64,000 nucleotides of DNA from VAZQ01 sp036557705 (GCA_036557705.1 DATBHB010000192.1:37052-101051), one strand, 5' to 3'. Positions 26,654 to 35,302 are shown, numbered from the stretch's first letter. Numbers and translations: made by a program. Notes: generated by a model not told the origin, from the sequence alone.

Positions 26654-27100
26654 ATGGAAAACGAAAGGCTTCAGGAATTCGTTACCAAGGCGGCAGCCAG
26701 AGGCCGGATCACGTTCGGCGATCTGCGGCGGCTCCAGCGCGGTCATCTTCCGGGCGCGATTGCAACATGGGCGCAAGCCGAGTTGCTCATCCGGCTCGAT
26801 GCTGCGGTGCGCCGCACCGACAGGGCCTGGACCGACTGGCTTGTTGGAGCCATCCTTGATTTCGTATTGAGCGAAGAGCCCGAGGCGGCAGATTGCTACG
26901 GTGGCCGCGACCGGTTGCTAAGCTTGCTTGCGGCGGTCAGCGTATCGACGGTCGCGGCTCGGAGAATCAGTAGGGGAATTCAGCGAGGGTGCGAAGGCAT
27001 TCGGCCAATCCTGCGCAATCCGGGGAGGGCGCGCGTATCCCAGCCGCTGGAATGCGTGCCGGTCGAAGCCTTCACGACGGAGGTCGGATTAGCCGCATAG
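26654..27100 (+). CDS. Hypothetical protein
   Basis: The 148-residue protein is helical, with no signal peptide. The first 75 residues (ARGRITFGDLRRLQRGHLPG, AELLIRLDAAVRRTDRAWTD, WLVGAILDFVL) look like a conserved rhizobial hypothetical family. The C-terminal third is Arg-rich and less convincing, so a frame error late in the gene is possible. GAGGGCGAG precedes the ATG. It is followed 10 bp later by a small secreted protein gene. Confidence 0.55.
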   Translation: MENERLQEFVTKAAARGRITFGDLRRLQRGHLPGAIATWAQAELLIRLDAAVRRTDRAWTDWLVGAILDFVLSEEPEAADCYGGRDRLLSLLAAVSVSTVAARRISRGIQRGCEGIRPILRNPGRARVSQPLECVPVEAFTTEVGLAA

Positions 27101-27110
27101 GTACAAAGGC

Positions 27111-27350
27111 ATGCACAGGACTCCATTTATCGGAATTGGACTTGCGGCGGCCATTGTCTTTGCGACTCCAGCCGCCGCACAATGCACGCACTGCGTTATC
27201 CAGACCAAGATGCCCTCGGCATCGGTCCCCGGCAAATTCGATTACCGCGTGAGCTGCATCGTCGATATCAGCGGCGACGAGGTCAATACGGTGGTGACTG
27301 CAGCCACCGACGAAGAGGCGATCGAGGCGGTTAGAGGCAAGCACTGCTGA
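27111..27350 (+). CDS. Small secreted cysteine-containing protein
   Basis: The 79-residue protein has a clear signal peptide (FIGIGLAAAIVFATPAAAQ). The mature part of about 56 residues contains four Cys (CTHC near the start, SCIVD and a terminal GKHC), probably two disulfides. I recognise no family. It shares a short gap with the upstream hypothetical gene and precedes the second Bug-type gene by 87 bp. Confidence 0.6.
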   Translation: MHRTPFIGIGLAAAIVFATPAAAQCTHCVIQTKMPSASVPGKFDYRVSCIVDISGDEVNTVVTAATDEEAIEAVRGKHC

Positions 27351-27437
27351 GGCAGTGCGCGGGCGTGGATCGCACGTGGACAACGGCGCGCTCAACGCTT
27401 CAATCCGGATGACGAGCCATACGAGGAGCAGACGCTG

Positions 27438-28454
27438 ATGTGCCGTTTATCCAAGTTGCTGCCTTTCGGCATCGCCATGGCGCTTGTCTTTGTAGCCGCG
27501 CCGGCCGATGCCCAGATACCGAGCCTCTCCGGAAGGACGCTGACGCTCATCATCGGGCTAGGTTCGGGCAGCGGCTACGACATCCTGGGACGCGCGGTGG
27601 CCCGACACCTCGGCAAGCATCTCCCTGGCAATCCCATGGTGGTGGTCCAGAACATGCCGGGCGCCGGCAGCCTCAATCTCGCGAACCACATCTATGCCAT
27701 CGCGCCGAAGGACGGGACCGTGATTGGCCTCATCTCGCGCGACGCTCCGCTCGCCTCGCTGGCGGGCGCGCCGGGGGCTCGGTTTCATCCGCTCGAGATC
27801 AGCTGGATCGGAACCCCGACGGTCGAAACCAACATCTGCATTGCGAGCCAGGGTGCGAAGGTGAAGAGCTTCGATGACCTGCGCAAGGAGGAGCTGATCG
27901 TCGGCACCACCGGCGCCGGGGCCGGCACCTATTCCTATCCCAAGGCCCTCAACGGAGTGCTCGGCACCAAGTTCAAACTGGTCTCCGGCTTCCCGTCGTC
28001 CTCCGACGTACTCCTCGCAATGGAGCGCGGCGAGGTCGAGGGCGTCTGCGAGAGCTTCGAGAGCCTCGTCGCCAGGCGGCCCGACTGGATCGAGAAGCGC
28101 AAGGTCAACGTGCTGTTTCAGGGCGGCGCTGGCCCCAATCCACGCCTAAAGGGCGTGCCGTTCATCCTCGATCTCGCGGGCGATGCCGATAACAAAAAGG
28201 CGCTCGAATTCCTCTATTCCAGCCAGGGTATCGGGCGTCCGTTCATAGGCCCGCCGGGCCTCCCGCCGGAGAGGCTGAAGATGCTCCGCGACGCCTTCAA
28301 CGCGACCATGAAGGATCCCGATTTCCTGACCGAAGCGAAGGCGCTGGGCTTCGAGATCGAGCCCGAGGACGGGGCCTACCTCGAAGGCTTGATCAGGAGG
28401 ATCTACGCGACTCCGAAGGCCGTAGCCGCCAGAATCGGAGAGCTGATCAAGTAG
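27438..28454 (+). CDS. Bug/TTT-type substrate-binding protein, divergent
   Basis: The 338-residue protein has a signal peptide (LPFGIAMALVFVAAPADA). Bug-like blocks are LTLIIGLGSGSGYDILGRAV, HLPGNPMVVVQNMPGAGSLN, APKDGTVIGLISRD, EELIVGTTGAGAGTYSYP and GPPGLPPERLKMLRDAF. It is more distant from the canonical family than the gene at 24608 and resembles the subset annotated as tricarboxylate-transporter receptors. No TctA/TctB genes are present. GAGGAG lies 9 bp before the ATG. Its stop overlaps that of the convergent oxidoreductase gene by 8 bp. Confidence 0.88.
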   Translation: MCRLSKLLPFGIAMALVFVAAPADAQIPSLSGRTLTLIIGLGSGSGYDILGRAVARHLGKHLPGNPMVVVQNMPGAGSLNLANHIYAIAPKDGTVIGLISRDAPLASLAGAPGARFHPLEISWIGTPTVETNICIASQGAKVKSFDDLRKEELIVGTTGAGAGTYSYPKALNGVLGTKFKLVSGFPSSSDVLLAMERGEVEGVCESFESLVARRPDWIEKRKVNVLFQGGAGPNPRLKGVPFILDLAGDADNKKALEFLYSSQGIGRPFIGPPGLPPERLKMLRDAFNATMKDPDFLTEAKALGFEIEPEDGAYLEGLIRRIYATPKAVAARIGELIK

Positions 28455-29364
28455 CCGGCGGTTCCGGCCTTTCGCACTCAGCTTGTTCCGCCGTGGGCTG
28501 CAAGCGTTCGAGCCATCGAATGATGGCCGTGTGATCGGCGCCCGAGCCCAGTGTTGCTTCGGCTTCTGCCCAGGCGGCACGCGTTGCCTCCAGCATCGGC
28601 GACGCCAGCCTATTTGTACTGGCGAGCTTGGAGGCGATAGCGACATTGCGGTGAATCATGCCGAGCGAAACACCCGATGCGAAGCGGCGGGGCAGTACCT
28701 GCTGACGCAGCAGCCCGCCGAGATCGGCGCGAGCGCCTTCCTCGCGCCCACGAAGGACGTAATCGGGGTCGAGCCCAAACCGCTCGCCGATGCGCAAAGC
28801 TTCGCTGGCAGCCAGAAGCTTGGCGCCGTGGAGATAATCCGCGATGGCGCCCAGCGCCTGGGGGGCGCCTGCCTCGCCGACGCGCTCGACCTTGTGCGCC
28901 AGCGTTTCCAGGATCGGGCGCGCGCGGGCGAAGGCGCGCTCGTCTCCGCCTACGAGCAAAGCGAGCTTGCCCTCCTTGGCCTCCGCCGGTGTGCCGAAAG
29001 CCGGCGCGTCGAGCAGCGCAACGCCGCGCTCGGCGAGCTTGCGAGCAATTGCGGCGATCTCAATCGGATCGCAAATTCCGAGATTGATGACGGTGCCGCT
29101 ATCACCAAATCCGCCAGTGAGATTCTCCCAGCCGAAGCACACCTCGCGCAATTCCGCGGCTGACGGCAGCACGGTGATTATAGCCTCGCAGGCTTGCGCC
29201 ATCATCTTGGGCGAGCCGGTTGCGAGCCCGCCGTAGTCGTTGGTGAACTGCCGCGTCGAGATGTCGTTCACGTCGTAGAGCTGGAGCGCGTGGTAGCCGT
29301 TCCAGAGAAGTCGCAAGGCGACGCGCGACCCGAAGGCACCGATACCGATCACGCCGACGTTCAT
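28447..29364 (-). CDS. NAD(P)-dependent oxidoreductase, 3-hydroxyisobutyrate dehydrogenase family
   Basis: The 305-residue protein starts MNVGVIGIGAFGSRVALRLL with the Rossmann GxGxxG. It continues with AIITVLPSAAELREV, VALLDAPAFGTPAEAKEGKL (the family's substrate-binding stretch), LALLVGGDERAF, and an all-helical C-terminal domain. Lys in GAKLLAASEAL occupies the place of the catalytic lysine. It should oxidise a beta-hydroxy acid with NAD(P); the substrate is unknown. ATG 29364 is preferred because it begins exactly at the Rossmann strand. It is 1 bp from the upstream gene on the same strand, so it is the last gene of the cytochrome b operon. Confidence 0.9.
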   Translation of the reverse strand: MNVGVIGIGAFGSRVALRLLWNGYHALQLYDVNDISTRQFTNDYGGLATGSPKMMAQACEAIITVLPSAAELREVCFGWENLTGGFGDSGTVINLGICDPIEIAAIARKLAERGVALLDAPAFGTPAEAKEGKLALLVGGDERAFARARPILETLAHKVERVGEAGAPQALGAIADYLHGAKLLAASEALRIGERFGLDPDYVLRGREEGARADLGGLLRQQVLPRRFASGVSLGMIHRNVAIASKLASTNRLASPMLEATRAAWAEAEATLGSGADHTAIIRWLERLQPTAEQAECERPEPPAT

Positions 29365-29365
29365 T

Positions 29366-29788
29366 TTACAGCCCGCTGATCTTGAGCGTCTCATCGAGCA
29401 GAAAGAGGTCGGTCAGGAGCGTGCGGACATGCGTCGTGGCATTGAGATTGTCGACCGCCTGCGAGCTGATCGAAGGCTGGGTCAGGACAAGACGGAACGC
29501 CGCACGGGCTCGGTCGGCGTCCGCTCGCACGACTTCGAAGAACTCGGCCGCCGCGGCGTTCTGCTGATCTTGGCTCTCGATGACGTCAGGCTTTGCCGCC
29601 GCAATGATGCCGAGCGCCCGTTCCGCGCGCGTCAAGCGCTCGCGGATGCCCGTGCCCGCATCCTCGTCTTCGCCGCGGCGGCCCTGCGCCGCAAAGGCCA
29701 GCATGAACTCGTAAGTCTCCTCGATGACATCGATCGCTTCGGCCAGCGAATTACGGCGCTCGTCCAGGTTGTCCGTTGGTTCGTGCAT
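29366..29788 (-). CDS. Hypothetical helical protein in the cytochrome b operon
   Basis: The 140-residue protein is mostly alpha-helical and acidic at the start (HEPTDNLDERRNSLAEAIDV). It has EETYEFMLAFAAQGRRG, ERLTRAERALGIIAA and VLTQPSISSQAVDNLNATTH. There is no signal peptide, cofactor motif or membrane segment. A GTG six codons upstream (29806) is an alternative start. It lies 20 bp after the cytochrome b stop and 1 bp before the oxidoreductase start, so it is clearly co-transcribed. Its role may be a chaperone or peripheral subunit, but this is a guess. Confidence 0.65.
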   Translation of the reverse strand: MHEPTDNLDERRNSLAEAIDVIEETYEFMLAFAAQGRRGEDEDAGTGIRERLTRAERALGIIAAAKPDVIESQDQQNAAAAEFFEVVRADADRARAAFRLVLTQPSISSQAVDNLNATTHVRTLLTDLFLLDETLKISGL

Positions 29789-29808
29789 TGCCGCGGCCGG
29801 CGCCACGA

Positions 29809-30492
29809 TCAGGCTTTGTCCGGCAGCCGCCAGCGGCTGGCGTCGCAATGCTCCGCATATTCCTTGCGGCTGATATAGCCGCGGAACATGGAGCGCGTGA
29901 GCCACCATTCCTCCGGGCGGAGCGCGAAATAAATATGAATCATCACGAGCGTAAGCAGACCCATCGAGGCGAATCCGTGGACCGAATAGATCACTCCCCA
30001 GGTATCGGAGTCGAACCAATACGGATTGCGCCGCCATAACGGCGTGTCGATTTTTAGGAGCATCAGGAGCCCGCTCCCGATGATCGAGAGAACGAGCAAC
30101 GCTATGGCCAAGTGATAAAGCTTCTGCAGGATCTTGTACTTGCCCGGCTTGCCAGGCATCGGCTTGGCTCTGCCGAGCGCATCTCTGATGCTGTGCCAGC
30201 CGTTGCGCAGGTCGGCGCCGTCCGGGACCATGGCGCGCCAATCCTGCCACAGGAGCGCCCGCACGATGTGAATCACAACCAGGGCGGCGAGCGCCACACC
30301 GGTTATCCAATGCAGGCTGAGCCATTCGAATTTCCAGCCGAGAATTGGCAGGAATGCCGTGACCATGAGGATGAGCACCGACGCCGCCATGAGCCAGTGA
30401 TAGATACGGTCGGCAAGCCGATGCCGGACGACGTATTCGGCCCGCGTCTCGATGACCGGCATGGCCGAGGCGCTTGCTTCTGAGGCGCTCAT
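29809..30492 (-). CDS. Cytochrome b561-type membrane subunit (formate dehydrogenase gamma-like)
   Basis: The 227-residue protein has four predicted membrane helices with histidines placed for two b hemes: RIYHWLMAASVLI (helix 1), LSLHWITGVALAALVVIHIV (helix 2), LYHLAIALLVLSIIGSG (helix 3) and GFASMGLLTLVMIHIYFAL (helix 4). PYWFDSDTWGVIYSVHGF and RPEEWWLTRSMFRGYIS fit the family. It transfers electrons between a periplasmic dehydrogenase and quinone. No catalytic dehydrogenase subunit is adjacent; the nearest redox enzyme is the molybdenum hydroxylase operon upstream. ATG 30492 lies 13 bp after the stop of a tiny membrane protein gene. Confidence 0.88.
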   Translation of the reverse strand: MSASEASASAMPVIETRAEYVVRHRLADRIYHWLMAASVLILMVTAFLPILGWKFEWLSLHWITGVALAALVVIHIVRALLWQDWRAMVPDGADLRNGWHSIRDALGRAKPMPGKPGKYKILQKLYHLAIALLVLSIIGSGLLMLLKIDTPLWRRNPYWFDSDTWGVIYSVHGFASMGLLTLVMIHIYFALRPEEWWLTRSMFRGYISRKEYAEHCDASRWRLPDKA

Positions 30493-30505
30493 GCTTGATC
30501 GGCCG

Positions 30506-30667
30506 TCACTGGATACGGCTGCGGCGGCCGGCAACCGCCTTCACCAGAGCGTGCACGACGATGAAAGCGGCGCCGGCGGCAGCAAACCACGGCAGCAGGT
30601 CCCACGAAGCGCCGATCACCACATTGGAGTCGCCGTAGATCGACGTCGCGTATCGAAAGAACTGCAT
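30506..30667 (-). CDS. Small single-helix membrane protein preceding cytochrome b
   Basis: This 53-residue gene encodes MQFFRYATSIYGDSNVVIGA, then SWDLLPWFAAAGAAFIVVHA and a basic C-terminus LVKAVAGRRSRIQ. One hydrophobic helix spans about residues 24-43. It is directly upstream of, and on the same strand as, the cytochrome b gene (13 bp gap), so it is probably a small accessory subunit. It was found by reading the sequence upstream of cytochrome b. I know no family for it. Confidence 0.6.
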   Translation of the reverse strand: MQFFRYATSIYGDSNVVIGASWDLLPWFAAAGAAFIVVHALVKAVAGRRSRIQ

Positions 30668-30736
30668 CGTTCAGAACCTAATCCCGTCAGTTAGAGCTAC
30701 GTCGCCAGCACGACGAATCGTGCCGCGAGCGGGTGC

Positions 30737-30802
30737 GGGGGTTCGGAACTACCGAGAAGCCCGAACCCCCTCACCCCAACCCTCTCCCCTGCGGGGAGAG
30801 GG
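30737..30802. terminator. Two hairpins downstream of the molybdenum hydroxylase operon
   Basis: GGGGGTTCGG (30737-30746) pairs with CCGAACCCCC (30761-30770). CCCTCTCCCC then pairs with GGGGAGAGGG (30780-30802) around TGC. They lie 70-135 bp beyond the last stop codon of the leftward operon and just upstream of the small membrane protein gene. No T-run is present. Confidence 0.6.
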
Positions 30803-30873
30803 AGCGCACCGAGTCCGCGGCGCCACTGCCCATACTTCAAGCATAGTCACCGATTCCGACCGGAACAGCTCAA

Positions 30874-31872
30874 CTATGCCCGCGCGTCGCGGATGGCGCG
30901 CGTCACCAGATTGGCCATCAGCGGGATTTTGAACTGGTTGTAATTGAGCGGCTTGGCGCCGCGCGTCGCCGACTGACCGGCGAGCTTGGCGATACCCTCG
31001 CCCATTGGCTTGCCATTGACGATCTGCTCGACGGCGGTCAGTCGGCGCGGCACGGCGCTTACGCCGCCGCAGGCAATGCGGCAGTCCTCGATCGTGCCGT
31101 TGCTCGCGCGGATTGCGGCAGCGACATTGACCAGCGGAAAGTCCCACACATTCCGGTCGGCCACCTTCTCGAAATAGAAATAGGCGTTGGCGAAAGCCGC
31201 CGGGATGCGCACAGCAATGAGGATTTCCTCGGGCTTCGTCGATGTCATCCTGGTGATGTCGATCTGCGGGCCGATGAAGAAATCCTCGGCCCCGATCACC
31301 CGTTCGCCTTTCGAGCTTCTGATCACGAACTTGGCGTCGAGCGCGACCAGCGCCGGCGCAGTATCCGATTGGCTCACGGCGACGCAGCGATCCGTGTCGA
31401 ACAGCGCGTGCTCGCGATTGACGCCTTCGGGTGTGTCGGCGAAGCAGGCGTTGCCGCCGGCGCGATAGCAGGGGAGTCCATAACGGTAATACAGGCAGCG
31501 CGCATCCTGCGAGGCGTTGCCGCCGAGCGTGCCGTGATTGCGAATTTGCGGGCTCGCCACCTTTGCGGCTGCGTCGGCAAGCACGCGATATTTCGCCCGG
31601 ATGATGGGGTTGCGCTCGATCTCGGTCAGCGTGGTGAGCGCTCCAATTTCGAGACCGCCGGCGGTTTCGCGGATGCCCTTGAGCTCGTCGATGCCGGTGA
31701 GGTCGATGACCGCCTTGGGCCGCTTGATGCGCTCCTTGAACCAGGAGAGGCTGTCGTAGCCGCCCGCCATTTTCCAGCTGTCCTTGCCGAAGCGGTCGAG
31801 CAGCGCAAAAGCGTCGCGAAGCTGCGTTGGTTGATACAGCTCGAACGCGGGCATCACATCCCTGATGGTCAT
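30874..31872 (-). CDS. Molybdenum hydroxylase FAD subunit with extra cysteine loop
   Basis: The 332-residue protein is the medium (CoxM/XdhB/YagS-like) subunit. It has an FAD-binding domain with WKMAGGYDSLSWFKERIKRP and SPQIRNHGTLGGNASQDARC, then the CO-dehydrogenase flavoprotein C-terminal domain. After GGN it has four cysteines (126, 135, 143, 163) in RCLYYRYGLPCYRAGGNACF and DRCVAV. This is where HcrB and PaoB (YagS) hold an extra [4Fe-4S] cluster. It passes electrons between the [2Fe-2S] subunit and an acceptor. It is the last gene of a three-gene operon with the large and small subunits. Confidence 0.9.
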   Translation of the reverse strand: MTIRDVMPAFELYQPTQLRDAFALLDRFGKDSWKMAGGYDSLSWFKERIKRPKAVIDLTGIDELKGIRETAGGLEIGALTTLTEIERNPIIRAKYRVLADAAAKVASPQIRNHGTLGGNASQDARCLYYRYGLPCYRAGGNACFADTPEGVNREHALFDTDRCVAVSQSDTAPALVALDAKFVIRSSKGERVIGAEDFFIGPQIDITRMTSTKPEEILIAVRIPAAFANAYFYFEKVADRNVWDFPLVNVAAAIRASNGTIEDCRIACGGVSAVPRRLTAVEQIVNGKPMGEGIAKLAGQSATRGAKPLNYNQFKIPLMANLVTRAIRDARA

Positions 31873-31884
31873 GGTGATGCTCCC

Positions 31885-34293
31885 TTACACGGTGTTGATC
31901 TGCAGGGGCTTGTGCGCCTGCGGCCGGTTGTTGAGATGATTGAGAATCATATCGAGCGACACCGGCGTGCGGTTGAACAGGTGGCCGCCGAGCGCGTCGG
32001 AAATCGCCGAGGTAATCGCGGCGGCGCCGGAGCCCTGCACCGGCTCGCCCACGCCCTTCACGCCGACCGGATTCTGCGGGTCGGGCTTGTCGACCGCGCC
32101 CCAGCCGATCTGTGCCGGGACATCAAGATAGGTGGGCGGTTTCGAGCGCTCGATCGACTGAGTCGTCGGGATGCCGAGCTTCGGATCGTAGACATGCCGC
32201 TCCAAGTGCGCGAGGCCGATGCCCATCACGTTGCCGCCGGCGATCTGATGGCCGAGGCCAAGCGGATGGAGCACCGTGCCGCAGTCTGCAACGCACAGCA
32301 TTTCCTTGATCTCGAACTTGCCGGTCTCGGTATCGAGCTCGATCTCGGCGAAGCTCACGGTCAGCCCCGGCGTGATACCGACCCGCGGAAGGTTGTCTTT
32401 GGCGACCGCGATCAGTCCGGTGCCGGCGATCATCTCGACGCTTCGTTTGGTAAGCGGATTGATGTCCTTCGGAACGTCCTCCCTGCCCACATACTTGCCG
32501 CCAAGTTCCATGGCCTTCTGGGCAGCTTGCGCATAGGTGATCGACTTCGAGGGATCGGCCTTGCTGACGACTCTCTCATCGCCAAGCTCGTAATCGGCCG
32601 CGGCGCCGCCGAGCATCCGGGCGGCAATGTCGGAGAGCTTCTCCTTCATGGCCATTGCCGCCACGTACATCGTGCGTGACTGCGTCGAAGCCGTAAGACT
32701 GCCGGCCTGATTGCTGTTCCAGGGGAGCCCGCGCCGGCTGTCGCCGCGTTCGATGATGGCGTTCTCCCAGTTGTAATCGAGAACCTCGGCCGCAACCCGC
32801 GCCGTGGCCGAATGCGAATAGGTGCCGAGATTGCCGACGCCGGTGTGGATGTGCAGCTTGCCGTCGGGCGTGATGCGAAGGAGGCCGTCGTAACCGTTCG
32901 AGCCGGCCGAGTGATAGCCCTGGCCCACGCCGATGCCGGTGATCTTGTGGCCATTGCGCTGACCGGAGCGCTGCTTTTTCTCGTCCCAGTTGAACAGGCT
33001 CGCGCCCTTGTCGAGCCCCTCCTTGATAAAGGCGGAAGTGAGCGGCCCGCGATCCTGGCCGAACTTGCCGCTCGAATCCGGCGCATTGAGCTTGCGGATC
33101 GCGATGCGGTCGATGCCAAGCTCGCGCGCCGCCTTGTCCATCATCGGCTCGATCGCGGGAACGAACTGATTCTCGCCGGGCCCGCGCTGCGGGCCGGTCG
33201 GCGGCGTATTGGTGAGCACCGGCACGCCGCGATAACGCATTGCCTCCGGCTGATAAAGGAGCGAGAGGCAGTTGCCGGCGGAGCGGAAATCGCCGGCGCC
33301 CTGGTGGGGCCCGGTCTCCTGGACGATGTAGAGATCGGCTGCGATGAGCCGGCCATCGCCGCGGAAGCCGAGCTTGACGCGGCCCTGGAACGAAGGCCGC
33401 GCGCTGCCGATCGCATATTCCTCGTTGCGCGAGATGCGGTGCATGACCGGGCGGCCGATCTTCTTCGACAGCAGGGCAGCGATCGCCATGTTCGGATAGC
33501 CCGGGATCTTGCTGCCGAAGCCGCCGCCGCAGAATTCGGCGATGAATACGAGATCTTCGGGCGGGATCCCGATCAAGCGGGCAATGTTGGGTACAGCGGA
33601 GGTATGGCTCTGGTTGGAACCATGAAGGAAGCACTTGCCGCCTTCCCAATAGGCGAAGGCCGAGCGCGTCTCCATGCTGTGATGCGGGTAGCCGCCGGCG
33701 ACGAAACTCTCGTCGAGGACGAGCTTTGCCGCCTTGAACCCCGCTTCGACGTCGCCATAGTGCCATTCTTCCGCGGGCTTTCCGGCGGGCAGCTTGTCGT
33801 CGCCGGCCGCCGCGAAATCGCCCGCCTCCCATTTCAGCGTCTGCAAATTGATCTGGGCGGCGGCGACGTTGCCGTTCTGGCGGGCGTTGGGTCCGCCGGG
33901 AAACAGGCTTTCCAGCGGATCGGTCACGTGCGGCAGCTGCTGGAAATCGATCTTGATTGCCTCTATGGCGTCCGCTGCTGCGGCCTCGCTTTCCGCCGCG
34001 ACGGCAAGAATCGGCTGGCCGACGAACAGCACCTCGTCTTTGGTAAGGATCGGCGGCTGCGGCGGCGGAAATTGCGGCACGTCGTCGGCAGTGAGGATGC
34101 CAAGCACGCCGGGCACTTTCATCGCCACAGAGGTGTCGATCGAGCGGATGCGCGCATGCGGCATCGGGCTTGAGAGCGTCTTGCAGAACGCCATGCGATC
34201 GGCACGAAAATCCTCGGCGTATTTGCCCCGCCCGGTGACCTTGGCGACGACATCGACCGGCGTGAAGTCTTTTCCGATCAGCTTGTAAGCCAT
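31885..34293 (-). CDS. Molybdenum hydroxylase large (molybdopterin) subunit
   Basis: The 802-residue protein is a xanthine dehydrogenase/aldehyde oxidoreductase-family catalytic subunit. It starts with the ald_Xan_dh domain (VVAKVTGRGKYAEDF, MPHARIRSIDTS). The cofactor domain contains EFCGGGFGSKIPGYPN, a Gln-rich glycine loop, and near the end the motif GVKGVGEPVQGSGAAAI with the catalytic Glu. It hydroxylates an aldehyde or heterocycle using water at a Mo-pterin centre. No signal peptide is present; it could be exported with the Tat-tagged small subunit. It is the middle gene of the operon, with gaps of 12 bp and 1 bp. Confidence 0.93.
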   Translation of the reverse strand: MAYKLIGKDFTPVDVVAKVTGRGKYAEDFRADRMAFCKTLSSPMPHARIRSIDTSVAMKVPGVLGILTADDVPQFPPPQPPILTKDEVLFVGQPILAVAAESEAAAADAIEAIKIDFQQLPHVTDPLESLFPGGPNARQNGNVAAAQINLQTLKWEAGDFAAAGDDKLPAGKPAEEWHYGDVEAGFKAAKLVLDESFVAGGYPHHSMETRSAFAYWEGGKCFLHGSNQSHTSAVPNIARLIGIPPEDLVFIAEFCGGGFGSKIPGYPNMAIAALLSKKIGRPVMHRISRNEEYAIGSARPSFQGRVKLGFRGDGRLIAADLYIVQETGPHQGAGDFRSAGNCLSLLYQPEAMRYRGVPVLTNTPPTGPQRGPGENQFVPAIEPMMDKAARELGIDRIAIRKLNAPDSSGKFGQDRGPLTSAFIKEGLDKGASLFNWDEKKQRSGQRNGHKITGIGVGQGYHSAGSNGYDGLLRITPDGKLHIHTGVGNLGTYSHSATARVAAEVLDYNWENAIIERGDSRRGLPWNSNQAGSLTASTQSRTMYVAAMAMKEKLSDIAARMLGGAAADYELGDERVVSKADPSKSITYAQAAQKAMELGGKYVGREDVPKDINPLTKRSVEMIAGTGLIAVAKDNLPRVGITPGLTVSFAEIELDTETGKFEIKEMLCVADCGTVLHPLGLGHQIAGGNVMGIGLAHLERHVYDPKLGIPTTQSIERSKPPTYLDVPAQIGWGAVDKPDPQNPVGVKGVGEPVQGSGAAAITSAISDALGGHLFNRTPVSLDMILNHLNNRPQAHKPLQINTV

Positions 34294-34294
34294 C

Positions 34295-34969
34295 TCAAGC
34301 CTCCCGTGCCGCGCGCATCACGGCTTTGAGGTAATGGTCGTAGGCGCCGCACCGGCACAGATTGCCCGACATGGCGAGGCGCGCCTCCTCGACTGTGGGT
34401 TTCGGGTTGTGTTTGAGCAGCGCGACTGCCGACATCACCTGCCCGGAGGTACAGAATCCGCACTGCGGACCGAGTTCAGCAACCATCGCTTTCTGCACCG
34501 GATGCAGTTCGCCGTTCGGTCCCTCGACTCCCTCGATGGTGACGATCCTGCGTCCGCGCACGCCATGGGTGAGCGTCGAGCAGGAATAGGTCGCGACATC
34601 GTCGAGCATCACCGTACAGTTGCCGCACTCGGAGTGATCGCAGCCGAGCTTGGTCCCGGTGAGGCCGAGCTTGTAACGCAGCGTATGAATGAGGGTCTCG
34701 TTCGGCAGGACATCGACCGGCCGGTCGCGGCCATTGACGTTGAGCGTGATCAACCGCGCGACCGTGCCCGCAGCCTGCGCCAGCGCTTCGCCGCCGCGGC
34801 CGACGACCACGTAGCCTGCGGCCGAGACGGCGACCCCCGACGCGATGACCCCTTTTATGAATTGGCGCCGCGACGCGCGAGCCGAGAGCGCTGTGGATGA
34901 GGAGCGCGCGTGCCCGTCTGCACCGCCGTAATCGGCGACGCCAGGCGCAGTTCCCTCGTGTTCGGACAT
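34295..34969 (-). CDS. Molybdenum hydroxylase [2Fe-2S] small subunit with Tat signal
   Basis: The 224-residue protein has a long N-terminal region ending in a twin-arginine motif SRRQFIKG (residues 33-40) and hydrophobic VIASGVAVSAAGYVVV, so the complex is probably periplasmic. The plant-type ferredoxin cluster uses Cys110, 115, 118 and 130 (LGCDHSECGNCTVML). The second cluster domain has Cys170, 173, 205 and 207 (CGFCTSGQ, NLCRCG). It relays electrons from the Mo centre. ATG 34969 follows AGGGAGGAGCATCC. It is the first gene of the operon with the two genes after it. Confidence 0.93.
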   Translation of the reverse strand: MSEHEGTAPGVADYGGADGHARSSSTALSARASRRQFIKGVIASGVAVSAAGYVVVGRGGEALAQAAGTVARLITLNVNGRDRPVDVLPNETLIHTLRYKLGLTGTKLGCDHSECGNCTVMLDDVATYSCSTLTHGVRGRRIVTIEGVEGPNGELHPVQKAMVAELGPQCGFCTSGQVMSAVALLKHNPKPTVEEARLAMSGNLCRCGAYDHYLKAVMRAAREA

Positions 34970-35302
34970 GGATGCTCCTCCCTCGGGCCTTGGTATCGAG
35001 CGCACCGGCGGCGCGCTCGATCCCGTCCTCGAATTTGGAACGATATTAAACAGAAATGCCGGCCTTCCGCGACAGGATTTTTGGGTATCGCTGTCAACGG
35101 TAGGGTGGGCGAAGGCGCGCCCCTCTGTTGAGGCGTGTACACAGACTTTCCCGCCATAGCGCGTCGCAGACGCGCGTAAACGCGCTGGCGGCCCACGCGG
35201 ACAACCTCGCCGTAGGACCGCGTGGGCAAAATCGCATCAGCCGTCGTGCGCGCGGGGAAGCGCCTTGGAACGCGATTTTGCCCACCCTACGGAGGGTGGA
35301 GA
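34970..35302. other. Repeat-filled intergenic region, no gene seen
   Basis: About 330 bp between the [2Fe-2S] subunit start and the Sel1 gene stop. Most of it is dispersed palindromic repeats. The bases 34970-35095 should hold the promoter of the molybdenum hydroxylase operon. Confidence 0.5.
35100..35290. repeat. Cluster of dispersed palindromic repeats
   Basis: It opens GTAGGGTGGGCGAAGGCGCG, contains GCCCACGCGGACAAC and ACCGCGTGGGCAAAATCGC, and closes CGATTTTGCCCACCCTAC. Two inverted copies are arranged as in 8938-9097. The last arm ends 12 bp beyond the Sel1 gene stop. Confidence 0.75.
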
